From contig CABSIM010000005.1 of assembly GCA_902477765.1 (NCBI GenBank), positions 1 to 64,000 of the forward strand: DNA of 64,000 nucleotides. Direction: 5' to 3'. This document shows, in pieces, positions 25,413 to 33,849 of the stretch. Numbering within the stretch: position 1 is the first letter of the stretch; the number at the start of each line of letters is the position of its first letter. The notes under the pieces were generated by a model. That model did no database searches. It was not told where the DNA came from and saw only the letters and a program-made list of their open reading frames with translations. Made by a program: the position numbers and the translations under genes. This stretch comes from an uncultured Clostridiaceae bacterium. GTDB lineage: Bacteria; Bacillota; Clostridia; Lachnospirales; Lachnospiraceae.

Positions 25413-27063
25413 AAGACAAAAACGGAAACAGGGGGCGGATTTCGTCATACAGGGGAGTATCCTGGCGGCCGCCTCCATTCTGGTGAGGATCATCGGAATC
25501 GCTTACCGGATCCCCCTGATCAATATTATCGGTGATGAAGGAATGGGCTATTACGGCACTGCGTTCAACGTGTACAATATTGCCCTCCTTTTGTCATCTT
25601 ACAGCCTGCCGCTGGCGGTATCGAAACTGGTGGCATCCCGCCTGGCCAGAGGCCAGTACAGGAATGCTGCCAGAATCTTTCATGTGGCCCTGGGATACGC
25701 GACCATAGCCGGCGGCATCACAGCCGCAGTCATATGGTTCGGCGCGGACTTCTTTGCAGGAGAAGTTTTTTTTATGCCGTATGCGGCGTTTGCACTGAAG
25801 ACACTGGCTCCCACTGTCTGGATCATGGCATATCTCGGAGTATTCCGCGGCTATTTTCAGGGACGGGGAACCATGGTGCCCACAGCCATGTCGCAGGTTT
25901 TTGAACAGATTATCAATGCGGTTGTCAGCGTGGCAGCGGGAAGCATCCTGTTTCAGGAGGCCTGGAAACTTGAGGTGCTGAAGGACCAGACGGGAACCGG
26001 ATATTCCAATGCCTGGGGAGCCGCAGGCGGAACCATCGGAACCGGAAGCGGTGCACTGGGAGCCCTGCTTCTTCTGATGCTGCTTTTTCTGATCTGCCGT
26101 CCCATGATTCGTAGACAGAGGAGGAGGGACCGGGACAGCCGGCCTGAAAGCCGGGGACGGATTTCAAAGGCCCTGTTAATGACCGTAGTGCCTGTGGTTT
26201 TAAGCTCTGCTGTCTATAATCTCAACACTGTGGTGGACAACGGCGTTCTGGCGGCCAATTTCAACACCCTCGGGCGCGGAGATGAATTTGCCGGACTCTG
26301 GGGCGTTTATACCGGAAAATATCATCTGCTGATCAATGTACCGATGGCGGTATCCAGCGCCCTGGCGTCTTCGCTGATTCCTTCGGTGACGGCAGCGGTG
26401 GCGGAACGGAACCGGAAACTGGTGAGGGAACGGGTATCTTCCGCCATCCGTTTTTCCATGATGATTGCCATTCCTTCTGCTGTGGGACTTACCGTGCTGG
26501 CAGGCCCCATCAACAACCTGCTGTTTTCAGGAGATAATGAGCTGGCAGTCCGGATGACTCTTTACGGTTCTCTGGCAGTGGTGTTTTATTCCCTTTCCAC
26601 TGTCACCAACGGAATTCTCCAGGGAATCGACCGGATGCGTGCGCCTGTGTTTCATGCTCTGATTTCACTGGCAGTTCATCTGGTCTTTCTGGAGATCATG
26701 GTTCTGGTACTGCATCTTGGAATTTTTTCTATGGTGTTTGCCAACATTGTGTTTGCAGTGTCCATGACCTTCCTGAATCACAGGACCATCTGCCGGACGC
26801 TGCGCTACAGGCAGGAGCTGAAAAAAACATTTCTGATTCCCATGATTTCATCGGCAGTCATGGGAGCCGCTGCTTTTTTTGTCTGCCGGCTTCTGTCGAA
26901 GACAGGGCATGAAGCGGCTGCTCTGGGAGGATCCATTCTGGCAGCTGTTCTGATTTACGGTATTCTGTATCTGCGCCTGGGAGGACTCAGCGCCGCAGAA
27001 CTGAAAAGCATGCCGGGCGGAAAAAAGCTGTACCGCATTGCCTCAGCGCTGCGTCTGATATAA
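25402..27063 (+). CDS. MurJ/SpoVB-like polysaccharide flippase
   Basis: The 553-residue protein is hydrophobic throughout, with about 14 membrane segments. It starts with a basic cytoplasmic tail and GSILAAASILVRIIGIAYRIPL, the signature of the MOP/MATE-like lipid-linked oligosaccharide exporters. The order and loops (YYGTAFNVYNIALLLSSYSLP, quoted in part) resemble SpoVB/MurJ-type lipid II flippases of Clostridia. Whether it serves vegetative peptidoglycan or spore cortex cannot be decided, though the nearby sporulation genes make a cortex role reasonable. Confidence 0.82.
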   Translation: MESRRQKRKQGADFVIQGSILAAASILVRIIGIAYRIPLINIIGDEGMGYYGTAFNVYNIALLLSSYSLPLAVSKLVASRLARGQYRNAARIFHVALGYATIAGGITAAVIWFGADFFAGEVFFMPYAAFALKTLAPTVWIMAYLGVFRGYFQGRGTMVPTAMSQVFEQIINAVVSVAAGSILFQEAWKLEVLKDQTGTGYSNAWGAAGGTIGTGSGALGALLLLMLLFLICRPMIRRQRRRDRDSRPESRGRISKALLMTVVPVVLSSAVYNLNTVVDNGVLAANFNTLGRGDEFAGLWGVYTGKYHLLINVPMAVSSALASSLIPSVTAAVAERNRKLVRERVSSAIRFSMMIAIPSAVGLTVLAGPINNLLFSGDNELAVRMTLYGSLAVVFYSLSTVTNGILQGIDRMRAPVFHALISLAVHLVFLEIMVLVLHLGIFSMVFANIVFAVSMTFLNHRTICRTLRYRQELKKTFLIPMISSAVMGAAAFFVCRLLSKTGHEAAALGGSILAAVLIYGILYLRLGGLSAAELKSMPGGKKLYRIASALRLI

Positions 27064-27129
27064 AAAACAGAAAATATGATTAAAAAAGGAAAAGAAAGCA
27101 GATACTGATACCAAAGGAGGAATTTTCCC

Positions 27130-27549
27130 ATGAAAAAGTATGTATCCAGCTTTCTTTTCTTTTTATGTCTTACATCTGCCTGTCTGGTGGGCCTGTTTGT
27201 GATGACCGGAGAAAAGGAAGAGTCCGGGGAAGCCAGGGAAGTCCAGATGACAGAGTCTGTGGAACGGCCTGTATTTACGGAAAGCAGCGCACCCGGGTAT
27301 AACCTGGTGCTGAATCAGGAACGGGTGGATTCCGTACAGCAGGAAACCACGGAAAAAACGGGAATCTACTGTCTGGTGGCGGAAGAAGGATATCTGATCG
27401 TATATGACCGGGATCTGGAGACAGTCAATATGTTTACCCATATGCCTCTGGCGGATTTTCCGGTGGATGAGCAGGAAAAACTGATGGAGGGGATCTGGTT
27501 TCCCACCATGGCTGAAATTTTCAGCTATCTGGAATCCTATACCAGTTAA
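27130..27549 (+). CDS. Exported BofC-like protein
   Basis: The 139-residue protein has an N-terminal signal peptide or anchor (FLFFLCLTSACLVGLFVM) and a C-terminal domain with YCLVAEEGYLIVYD, a negatively charged turn and EIFSYLESYTS. This pattern resembles the C-terminal domain of BofC, a regulator of pro-sigma-K processing signals in Bacillus, and small clostridial proteins annotated as BofC-like. The relation is by eye only. The ribosome binding site AAAGGAGG is excellent. It follows the flippase gene by 66 bp. Confidence 0.55.
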   Translation: MKKYVSSFLFFLCLTSACLVGLFVMTGEKEESGEAREVQMTESVERPVFTESSAPGYNLVLNQERVDSVQQETTEKTGIYCLVAEEGYLIVYDRDLETVNMFTHMPLADFPVDEQEKLMEGIWFPTMAEIFSYLESYTS

Positions 27550-27552
27550 GAC

Positions 27553-27581
27553 TTGAAATTTCATCATCTTCCCGATATACT
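27553..27581 (+). promoter_or_regulatory. SigA-type promoter for the FAD protein pair
   Basis: TTGAAA (27553-27558) and TATACT (27576-27581) are 17 bp apart, directly after the BofC-like stop codon and 30 bp before the next start. Confidence 0.75.
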
Positions 27582-27611
27582 ATTGCATATATATTCAGGC
27601 GGGAGGAAATT

Positions 27612-28841
27612 ATGAGCAGAGAAGGCATCATTATCGGCGGAGGGGCGTCCGGTCTGACTGCGGCAATTTCAGCTGCCAGACGGGGCGCCCGTGTGACAGT
27701 TCTGGAACATATGCCCCGGGTGGGGAAAAAAATACTGTCCACCGGAAACGGAAAATGCAATATGACCAATCTTTTTCTGGATGCCTCCTGCTATCGCTGC
27801 AGCTGTCCGGAATTTCCCATGGAGGTAATCCGCCGGTTCCCGCCAGAGGAAACCATCCGCTTTTTCAGACAGCTGGGGATTCTGACCACAGACAGGAACG
27901 GATACGTATATCCCGCCTCAGGACAGGCCCAGACGGTGCTGGATGCCCTGCGGGAAGAAGCGGAAATGCTTGGGGTGACTGTGGTTCTGGACTGTCATGT
28001 GCGGACTCTGAGAAAAAAAGGACAGCGTTTTTATGCGGATACGGACCATGGAAATTTTTCCGGGGATTTTCTGATCCTGGCAGCCGGCTCCATGGCTGCT
28101 CCTTCCACCGGATCCGACGGCAGCGGATATGAACTTTCCCGTGTGTTCGGACACAGAATCCTTACGCCGCTTCCGGCTCTGGTACAGCTCTGCTGTCAGG
28201 GCGGATTTTTCCGGTCTGTGGCCGGGGTCCGTACGGAAGCGTCTGTTTCACTTTATTCCGGCGGGCAGCTTCTTGCGTCTGACCGCGGAGAACTGCAGCT
28301 GACGGATTACGGGATTTCCGGAATTCCGGTCTTTCAGGTAAGCCGCTATGCCTCACAGGCGCTTCACCGCAGGAAACAGGTGACGGCAGTTCTGGATTTT
28401 CTGCCCTCCATGGACCATCATGAACTGTTTGAACTTCTGCGTGAACAGAAAAAATATCTGTCAGGCCGGCAGGCCGGCACGTATCTCAATGGAATTTTTC
28501 ATAAAAAACTTGCAGCCCTGTTTTTAAAAGAAGCCGGAATCCGTCCGGAAACCCCTGTGGAGCAGCTGGCAAAGCAGGAACTTGCGGCTCTCTGCAGAAT
28601 CATCAAGGAATTTTCCGTCCCGGTGGTGAAAACCAATTCCTTTGCCCAGGCCCAGGTGTGCGCCGGAGGCGTTGATACATCGGAAGTGGATCCTGAGACC
28701 ATGGAGTCACGTCTGACGGAGGAACTGTATTTTGCCGGGGAGATTCTGGATGTGGACGGAATCTGCGGCGGCTACAATCTTCAGTGGGCCTGGTCCAGCG
28801 GATATCTGGCCGGGAAACAGGCAGCGGGGAAAGGAATATGA
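27612..28841 (+). CDS. HI0933/BaiN-type NAD(P)/FAD-dependent oxidoreductase
   Basis: The 409-residue flavoprotein begins with a dinucleotide-binding motif IIGGGASGLTAAISAARRGA. It has the family's GNGKCNMTN motif, a central insertion domain, and a C-terminal GEILDVDGICGGYNLQWAWSSG region that closes the FAD site. The family includes BaiN from bile-acid-dehydroxylating clostridia, but most members are uncharacterised, and there is no bai gene cluster here. ATG 27612 follows GGGAGG. Six bases separate it from the next FAD protein. Confidence 0.85.
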   Translation: MSREGIIIGGGASGLTAAISAARRGARVTVLEHMPRVGKKILSTGNGKCNMTNLFLDASCYRCSCPEFPMEVIRRFPPEETIRFFRQLGILTTDRNGYVYPASGQAQTVLDALREEAEMLGVTVVLDCHVRTLRKKGQRFYADTDHGNFSGDFLILAAGSMAAPSTGSDGSGYELSRVFGHRILTPLPALVQLCCQGGFFRSVAGVRTEASVSLYSGGQLLASDRGELQLTDYGISGIPVFQVSRYASQALHRRKQVTAVLDFLPSMDHHELFELLREQKKYLSGRQAGTYLNGIFHKKLAALFLKEAGIRPETPVEQLAKQELAALCRIIKEFSVPVVKTNSFAQAQVCAGGVDTSEVDPETMESRLTEELYFAGEILDVDGICGGYNLQWAWSSGYLAGKQAAGKGI

Positions 28842-28847
28842 TTACAT

Positions 28848-30458
28848 ATGATTCGGATTAATCAGCTGACTCTGGCTGCAGATCACAAGCCGGAGGCCAT
28901 CAGAAAAAAAGCGGCACGGATGCTGCGGATCTCCGAAGATGCCATCGAAGATCTTACCGTGGTGAGGCGTTCCGTGGATGCCAGAAAAAAAGGCCAGCTG
29001 CTGTTCAGCTATATCGTGGATGTCAGACTCAGGCCGGATACAAAAGAAGCATCGGTGGTGAAAAAAGCTGCCAATGTCAATATCCGCCGGGAAACGGAAA
29101 TCCGTTACCGTTATCCCGAGCCGGGATCCGTCCGTATAACAGAACGTCCGGTGGTGATCGGAGCCGGTCCGGCGGGACTGTTTGCGGCGCTGGCCCTGGC
29201 AGAAAACGGATATATGCCTGTCATCTGCGAACAGGGCGATGATGTGGATGCGAGAACGGAAAAAGTGGAAGCTTTCTGGCGCCTTGGTGATGAAGCTCTG
29301 GACATCAGGTCCAACGTACAGTTCGGAGAAGGCGGCGCCGGTACGTTTTCCGACGGGAAACTCAATACCCTGGTAAAGGATGTTTCCGGCAGAAACCGCA
29401 GAGTCCTGGAAATTTTCACGGAGGCAGGGGCAGATTCCTCAATCCTCTATGACAGCAGGCCCCATATCGGAACAGACGTTCTGCGGACGGTGGTAAAAAA
29501 TATCCGGAAAAAAATCGTGGACGCCGGAGGAGAAGTCCGTTTCCGATGCCGGGTCTGTGATTTTATGGAAGAAAACGGGCGGCTTTGCGGGGTGATACTG
29601 GAAAACGGTGAGATTCTCCGTACCGGTCAGGTGATTCTGGCCGGCGGGCACAGTGCACGTGAACTGTTTGCCGTGCTGGAACGTCTCAGGGTTCTTATGG
29701 AGCCCAAGGCATTTGCAGTGGGTTTCCGGGTTCAGCATCCCCAGTCTCAGATAAATCTGTCACAGTACGGGCAGGAGGAAAATCCCCTGCTGGGTGCGGC
29801 ACCGTATAAGGTTACTGCGAAAACTTTCTCCGGAAGAGGTGTGTATTCTTTCTGCATGTGTCCCGGCGGTTTCGTTGTAAACGCATCTTCGGAAAAGGGA
29901 CGTCTGGCAGTCAATGGTATGAGCAACGCAGACCGGGGAAGCGGCACGGCCAACAGTGCCATCATTGTTTCCGTGACTCCCGGCGATTATCCCGGTTCCG
30001 GCCCGCTGGCCGGGATCCGGTTTCAGAAGCAGCTGGAGGAAAAGGCATTTTCTCTGGGAAGCGGAAAAATTCCGGTGCAGCTTCTGGGAGATCTGAGGAC
30101 AGGAAAAATATCGGAACGGTTCGGGGACGTGGAGCCCAGATTCTGCGGCGCATACCGTTTTGCAGACCTGAGCCGTCTGATGCCGGAAGAGCTGACCGGT
30201 GCCTTTCTGGAAGGAATGGAGCAGTTCGGAAGAAAAATAAGAGGATTTGACAGATATGATGCCATTGTGGCCGGAATTGAAAGCAGAACTTCCTCTCCGG
30301 TGCGGATCCTGAGGGATGAACAGATGGAAAGCAGCATGAAAGGACTCTTTCCCTGCGGAGAGGGCGCCGGTTATGCAGGCGGAATCACTTCCGCGGCAAT
30401 GGATGGCCTGAAAGTGGCGGAAGAGCTGATACGCAGGTATCGCCCGGATTATGCCTGA
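28848..30458 (+). CDS. FAD-dependent dehydrogenase of the COG2509 type
   Basis: The 536-residue protein has an N-terminal alpha-beta domain (residues 1-95), then the FAD motif VVIGAGPAGLFAALALAENG and NVQFGEGGAGTFSDGKLNT. The C-terminus has CGEGAGYAGGITSAAMDGL, the usual FAD-contact end. The family is widespread in Clostridia and its substrate is unknown. It directly follows the BaiN-like gene, so both are probably made together. Confidence 0.85.
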   Translation: MIRINQLTLAADHKPEAIRKKAARMLRISEDAIEDLTVVRRSVDARKKGQLLFSYIVDVRLRPDTKEASVVKKAANVNIRRETEIRYRYPEPGSVRITERPVVIGAGPAGLFAALALAENGYMPVICEQGDDVDARTEKVEAFWRLGDEALDIRSNVQFGEGGAGTFSDGKLNTLVKDVSGRNRRVLEIFTEAGADSSILYDSRPHIGTDVLRTVVKNIRKKIVDAGGEVRFRCRVCDFMEENGRLCGVILENGEILRTGQVILAGGHSARELFAVLERLRVLMEPKAFAVGFRVQHPQSQINLSQYGQEENPLLGAAPYKVTAKTFSGRGVYSFCMCPGGFVVNASSEKGRLAVNGMSNADRGSGTANSAIIVSVTPGDYPGSGPLAGIRFQKQLEEKAFSLGSGKIPVQLLGDLRTGKISERFGDVEPRFCGAYRFADLSRLMPEELTGAFLEGMEQFGRKIRGFDRYDAIVAGIESRTSSPVRILRDEQMESSMKGLFPCGEGAGYAGGITSAAMDGLKVAEELIRRYRPDYA

Positions 30459-30527
30459 CAGGCAGAAGGGTAAAAGAACCGTCCGGGAAATTCCGGACAC
30501 AGACAGCAAAGAGAGGATGGAAACAGT

Positions 30528-31376
30528 ATGGAACAGTCTGCAAGAGAAAAGCTGAAAGAAAAGAAGAGAATTGTCATCAAGATCGGTTCCTCATCTCTGA
30601 CCCACACACAGACCGGGGATCTGAATCTTGCGAAAATAGAAAAGCTGATCCGTGTCATCAGTGACCTGAAAGGCCAGGGCAGAGAAGTGGTACTGGTATC
30701 TTCCGGAGCCATTGCGGCCGGAAGACAGGCGCTGGGATGCCAGAAGCCTGAAACCGTAGCAGAGAAACAGGCCTATGCAGCCGTAGGGCAGGCCCGGCTC
30801 ATGATGGTGTATCAGAAACTTTTTTCTGAATACAACCAGACTGCCGCGCAGATTCTCATGACCAAAAATACCATTGTGGATGCGGTTTCCAGAGGCAATG
30901 CCCATAATACCTTTGAAGAACTTCTGAAACTGGGAACTGTGCCCATTGTCAATGAAAACGATACGGTTTCCACTTATGAGATCAAATTCGGAGACAACGA
31001 CAGGCTTTCCGCCATTGTGGCCGCGCTGATCGGAGCAGATCTTCTGATTCTGCTTTCGGACATCGACGGACTTTATTCGGACGATCCCAAGCGGAATCCG
31101 GACGCTTCCTTTATCGGTCAGGTGGACGAGATCTCCGATGAGCTTCTGTCCATGGGCAAATCCACCACCGGCAGCGATGTGGGAACCGGCGGTATGGCTG
31201 CCAAGCTTTATGCCGCCAGAATTGCTACTGACAGCGGGTCCGACATGGTGATTGCCAATGGCGATGATGTGGAAGTCATCTGGGATATTCTGGGAGGGAA
31301 ATCCTGCGGAACCCTGTTTACGGCACATAAAAGCTCGGATTTTGAGCTGATTGATTACATTCAGAGCGTTCATTGA
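30528..31376 (+). CDS. proB: Glutamate 5-kinase
   Basis: The 282-residue enzyme phosphorylates glutamate, the first step of proline synthesis. The amino acid kinase fold is shown by VIKIGSSSLTH, VLVSSGAIAAGRQALG, and NENDTVS; VGTGGMAAKLYAARIA is the C-terminal nucleotide-site motif. The PUA domain of longer ProB proteins is absent, as in several Firmicutes. Its partner ProA lies one gene downstream. ATG 30528 follows AGAGAGGATGG. A short inverted repeat GTCCGG/CCGGAC lies at 30481-30498 in the leader. Confidence 0.95.
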   Translation: MEQSAREKLKEKKRIVIKIGSSSLTHTQTGDLNLAKIEKLIRVISDLKGQGREVVLVSSGAIAAGRQALGCQKPETVAEKQAYAAVGQARLMMVYQKLFSEYNQTAAQILMTKNTIVDAVSRGNAHNTFEELLKLGTVPIVNENDTVSTYEIKFGDNDRLSAIVAALIGADLLILLSDIDGLYSDDPKRNPDASFIGQVDEISDELLSMGKSTTGSDVGTGGMAAKLYAARIATDSGSDMVIANGDDVEVIWDILGGKSCGTLFTAHKSSDFELIDYIQSVH

Positions 31377-31396
31377 GAACGGGAAACGGAGCAGTT

Positions 31397-31624
31397 ATGA
31401 ATCAGGAAAAAATTGACAGAATCAACAGCCTTTATCATAAATCACAGTCTGTGGGACTTACGGAGGAAGAGAAAGAGGAACAGGCGGCGCTGAGAAAGGA
31501 ATATCTGGCCGCCATAAGGCAGAATCTCAGGGGAACGCTCAACAGCATCTCCATCCGCGAGAAAGACGGAACCATCACGGATCTTGGGAAAAAATTCGGC
31601 GGTGTCAGCGGAAAAGAAAACTGA
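31397..31624 (+). CDS. DUF896 (YnzC-like) small protein
   Basis: The 75-residue protein matches DUF896: [17 protein letters not shown], a mid-region [17 protein letters not shown] and [10 protein letters not shown]. These are helical cytoplasmic proteins of unknown function (YnzC in Bacillus). ATG 31397 is preferred over ATG 31373 because GGAG (31388-31391) sits five bases upstream. It lies between proB and the fusion gene. Confidence 0.88.
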   Translation: MNQEKIDRINSLYHKSQSVGLTEEEKEEQAALRKEYLAAIRQNLRGTLNSISIREKDGTITDLGKKFGGVSGKEN

Positions 31625-31641
31625 TGGACCAAGGGGACAGT

Positions 31642-33507
31642 ATGGAGAAACGGAAAGAGCGGGAGCGGATCCGGCAGCTGGCAAAAACTTTTTCAGAAGC
31701 CGACAGGGCGCTGATGGACAAAAAACTTCTGAAGAATCTGGAAAATCATATATGGTTTCAGCAGGCTGACTGTGTTTATGCCTATGCGCCTCTTGAAACT
31801 GAGGCGGGAGGCCGGAACCTTCCCGGATTCATCCTGGCATCCGGGAAAAAACTGGCACTTCCCAGGGTGGAAGGAGAACAGATCGTTTTCTGCTTTGTGG
31901 AATCGGAAGATCAGCTGGAAAAAGGTGCATTCGGAATCCAGGAGCCGGCGCAGGAATGTCTGGAAGCCGGAGATGCAGAAGCACTGATGCTGGTTCCGGG
32001 AGCCGCCTTTACTCCCGAAGGCATCCGCCTGGGAAAAGGGGGCGGGTTCTACGACCGCTTTCTTCAGAAGGAACCGTGCCACCGTACCCTGGGGCTGGCC
32101 TATGGATATCAGATTGTTCCGCAGCTGGAAGAAACTGACCACGACCGGAGAGTCATGGGGATAATCACGCCGGAACGCATCTGGACCGCAGAGCCGGTCC
32201 GGCTGCAGCTTTCCGGATCACAGGAAATTCTGAAACAGAAAAAACAGAAGGAGAGGGATCAGAACATGTTGGAAGAAATCGGCAGAAAAGCAAAAGAGGC
32301 GTCATTCCTTCTTGGAAAAATGGGAACGGGTGAAAAAAACAGGGGACTTCTTGCCGCAGCAGATGCCATTCTGAACGGCCGGGAAGAAATTCTGGAAGCC
32401 AACGGCCGGGATGTGGAACGCGCCAGAAAACGCGGTATGGCTCCGGGCCTGGTGGACCGGCTGCTGCTGACACCGGAAAGGATCCAGGGGATTGTGGAAG
32501 GCATGCGGCAGGTGGCTGATCTGGAAGATCCTGTGGGGGAAGTGCTTTCCATGAAAAAAAGGCCCAACGGCCTTGTGATCGGGCAGAAACGGGTCCCGCT
32601 GGGAGTTGTGGGCATTATCTATGAAGCCAGACCCAATGTGACCGCGGATGCCTTTGCCTTATGCTTCAAAACCGGAAATGCCTCTATTCTCCGGGGCGGA
32701 AGCGACGCCCTGGAATCCAATACTGCCATCACGGACTGTATCCGGCGCGGCCTGGTTTCCTGCGGAATCACAGAAGATGCTGTTCAGCTGATTACCGATA
32801 CGGACCACGAAACTGCCAGAGAGTTCATGCAGATGCGGGAATATCTGGATGTGCTGATTCCAAGAGGCGGAGCCGGACTGATCCGGTCCGTTGTGGAAAA
32901 CAGCAAGGTACCTGTCATAGAGACAGGAACCGGAAACTGCCATATCTATGTGGATGAGACCGCAGATTTCCAGATGGCACTGGATATCATATTCAATGCC
33001 AAAACCCAGAGAATCGGTGTCTGCAACGCCTGTGAGTCCACTCTGGTTCACAGAAAGATCGCCGGAGAATTCCTGCCGCTCCTGAAAAAGAGGCTGGATG
33101 AGAAACAGGTGGAAATCCGCGCGGACGAGGCAGCAAGAGCCATTGTTCCGGAATTCACTCCGGCCACGGAAGAAGACTGGGGAACAGAATATCTGGATTA
33201 TATTCTTTCCTGCAAACTGGTGGATTCCGTGGACGAGGCCATTGCCCATATCAACCGCTATAATACAGGCCATTCGGAAGCCATTATAACGGAAAGCTAT
33301 GAAAATGCCCGGAAGTTCCTGGATGAAGTGGATGCGGCAGCCGTGTATGTCAATGCTTCCACACGCTTTACCGATGGCTTTGAGTTCGGCTTCGGCGCGG
33401 AGATCGGAATCAGTACCCAGAAACTGCACGCCAGAGGTCCCATGGGGCTCACCGCGCTTACCTCGACAAAATATATCATTTACGGAGACGGGCAGATCCG
33501 GAAATAA
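31642..33507 (+). CDS. proA: Fusion of 5-formyltetrahydrofolate cyclo-ligase and glutamate-5-semialdehyde dehydrogenase (ProA)
   Basis: One continuous frame of 621 residues holds two enzymes. Residues about 1-190 are 5-FTHF cyclo-ligase, with a basic N-terminus, [10 protein letters not shown], and the substrate/ATP loop [12 protein letters not shown]. Residues about 209-621 are a full-length ProA, with [13 protein letters not shown], the catalytic cysteine region RIGVCNACE, and HTRF-like ([20 protein letters not shown]) ending. ProA completes the pathway begun by ProB. A Lys/Gln-rich linker joins them, and AAGGAGAGGG (32249-32257) precedes an in-frame ATG at 32266, so separate ProA may also be made. 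The start at 31642 follows AAGGGGA (31630-31636); an in-frame ATG at 31624 overlaps the previous stop. Confidence 0.9.
   Translation: MEKRKERERIRQLAKTFSEADRALMDKKLLKNLENHIWFQQADCVYAYAPLETEAGGRNLPGFILASGKKLALPRVEGEQIVFCFVESEDQLEKGAFGIQEPAQECLEAGDAEALMLVPGAAFTPEGIRLGKGGGFYDRFLQKEPCHRTLGLAYGYQIVPQLEETDHDRRVMGIITPERIWTAEPVRLQLSGSQEILKQKKQKERDQNMLEEIGRKAKEASFLLGKMGTGEKNRGLLAAADAILNGREEILEANGRDVERARKRGMAPGLVDRLLLTPERIQGIVEGMRQVADLEDPVGEVLSMKKRPNGLVIGQKRVPLGVVGIIYEARPNVTADAFALCFKTGNASILRGGSDALESNTAITDCIRRGLVSCGITEDAVQLITDTDHETAREFMQMREYLDVLIPRGGAGLIRSVVENSKVPVIETGTGNCHIYVDETADFQMALDIIFNAKTQRIGVCNACESTLVHRKIAGEFLPLLKKRLDEKQVEIRADEAARAIVPEFTPATEEDWGTEYLDYILSCKLVDSVDEAIAHINRYNTGHSEAIITESYENARKFLDEVDAAAVYVNASTRFTDGFEFGFGAEIGISTQKLHARGPMGLTALTSTKYIIYGDGQIRK
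32249..32268 (+). promoter_or_regulatory. Internal ribosome binding site and start codon of the ProA part
   Basis: AAGGAGAGGG followed after eight bases by ATG (32266) marks a classical start where the ProA homology begins. It suggests independent translation of ProA from the fusion mRNA. Confidence 0.6.
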
Positions 33508-33577
33508 CTGCCTGAATCTGTATCCGGAGCCGGGACACCGACTGCCGGATGTGACATCAGAAAAATCTTGTTCATTC

Positions 33578-33625
33578 TGCGGCCGGTCATGGGAACAGTG
33601 ACCGGCCGCAGCCGGATTATCCGGC
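33578..33625 (+). repeat. Two adjacent GC-rich palindromes after the proA fusion
   Basis: TGCGGCCGGTCA (33578-33589) and TGACCGGCCGCA (33599-33610) form a 12-bp stem. GCCGGAT-T-ATCCGGC (33611-33625) follows immediately. No T-run is seen, so these may end the transcript poorly, protect the mRNA, or be a protein-binding site. The rest of the gap 33508-33787 shows no convincing gene. Confidence 0.6.
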
Positions 33626-33787
33626 ATACCGCTCGATACTATCTCACATACGTTTCCTTTTTCGGATTGTCTTCCCGGCAGACGATGGCTTTAATGAACG
33701 CAACAGGGAAGTCCGGAGGAAAAACAGATGGTTTCCGTCTTTTTCCTGACAAAATATTACGTTAAATTTACAGTCATGGTAATCTGG

Positions 33788-33816
33788 TTGCATTTTTTCC
33801 CATTCAAGTTTATAAT
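33788..33816 (+). promoter_or_regulatory. SigA-type promoter for miaB
   Basis: TTGCAT (33788-33793) and perfect TATAAT (33811-33816) have 17-bp spacing, 33 bp ahead of the miaB start. Confidence 0.88.
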
Positions 33817-33849
33817 GAATACGTTAATGAATCAGAGTGGAGACTGAAA

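Noticed and set aside
30481..30498. Inverted repeat GTCCGG/CCGGAC ahead of proB as a regulatory attenuator
   Set aside because: The stem is only six pairs with no T-run or alternative structure, so no regulatory claim is made.
33568..33765. A 65-codon frame in the gap before miaB
   Set aside because: It runs through the tandem palindromes, has no ribosome binding site and no recognisable features.
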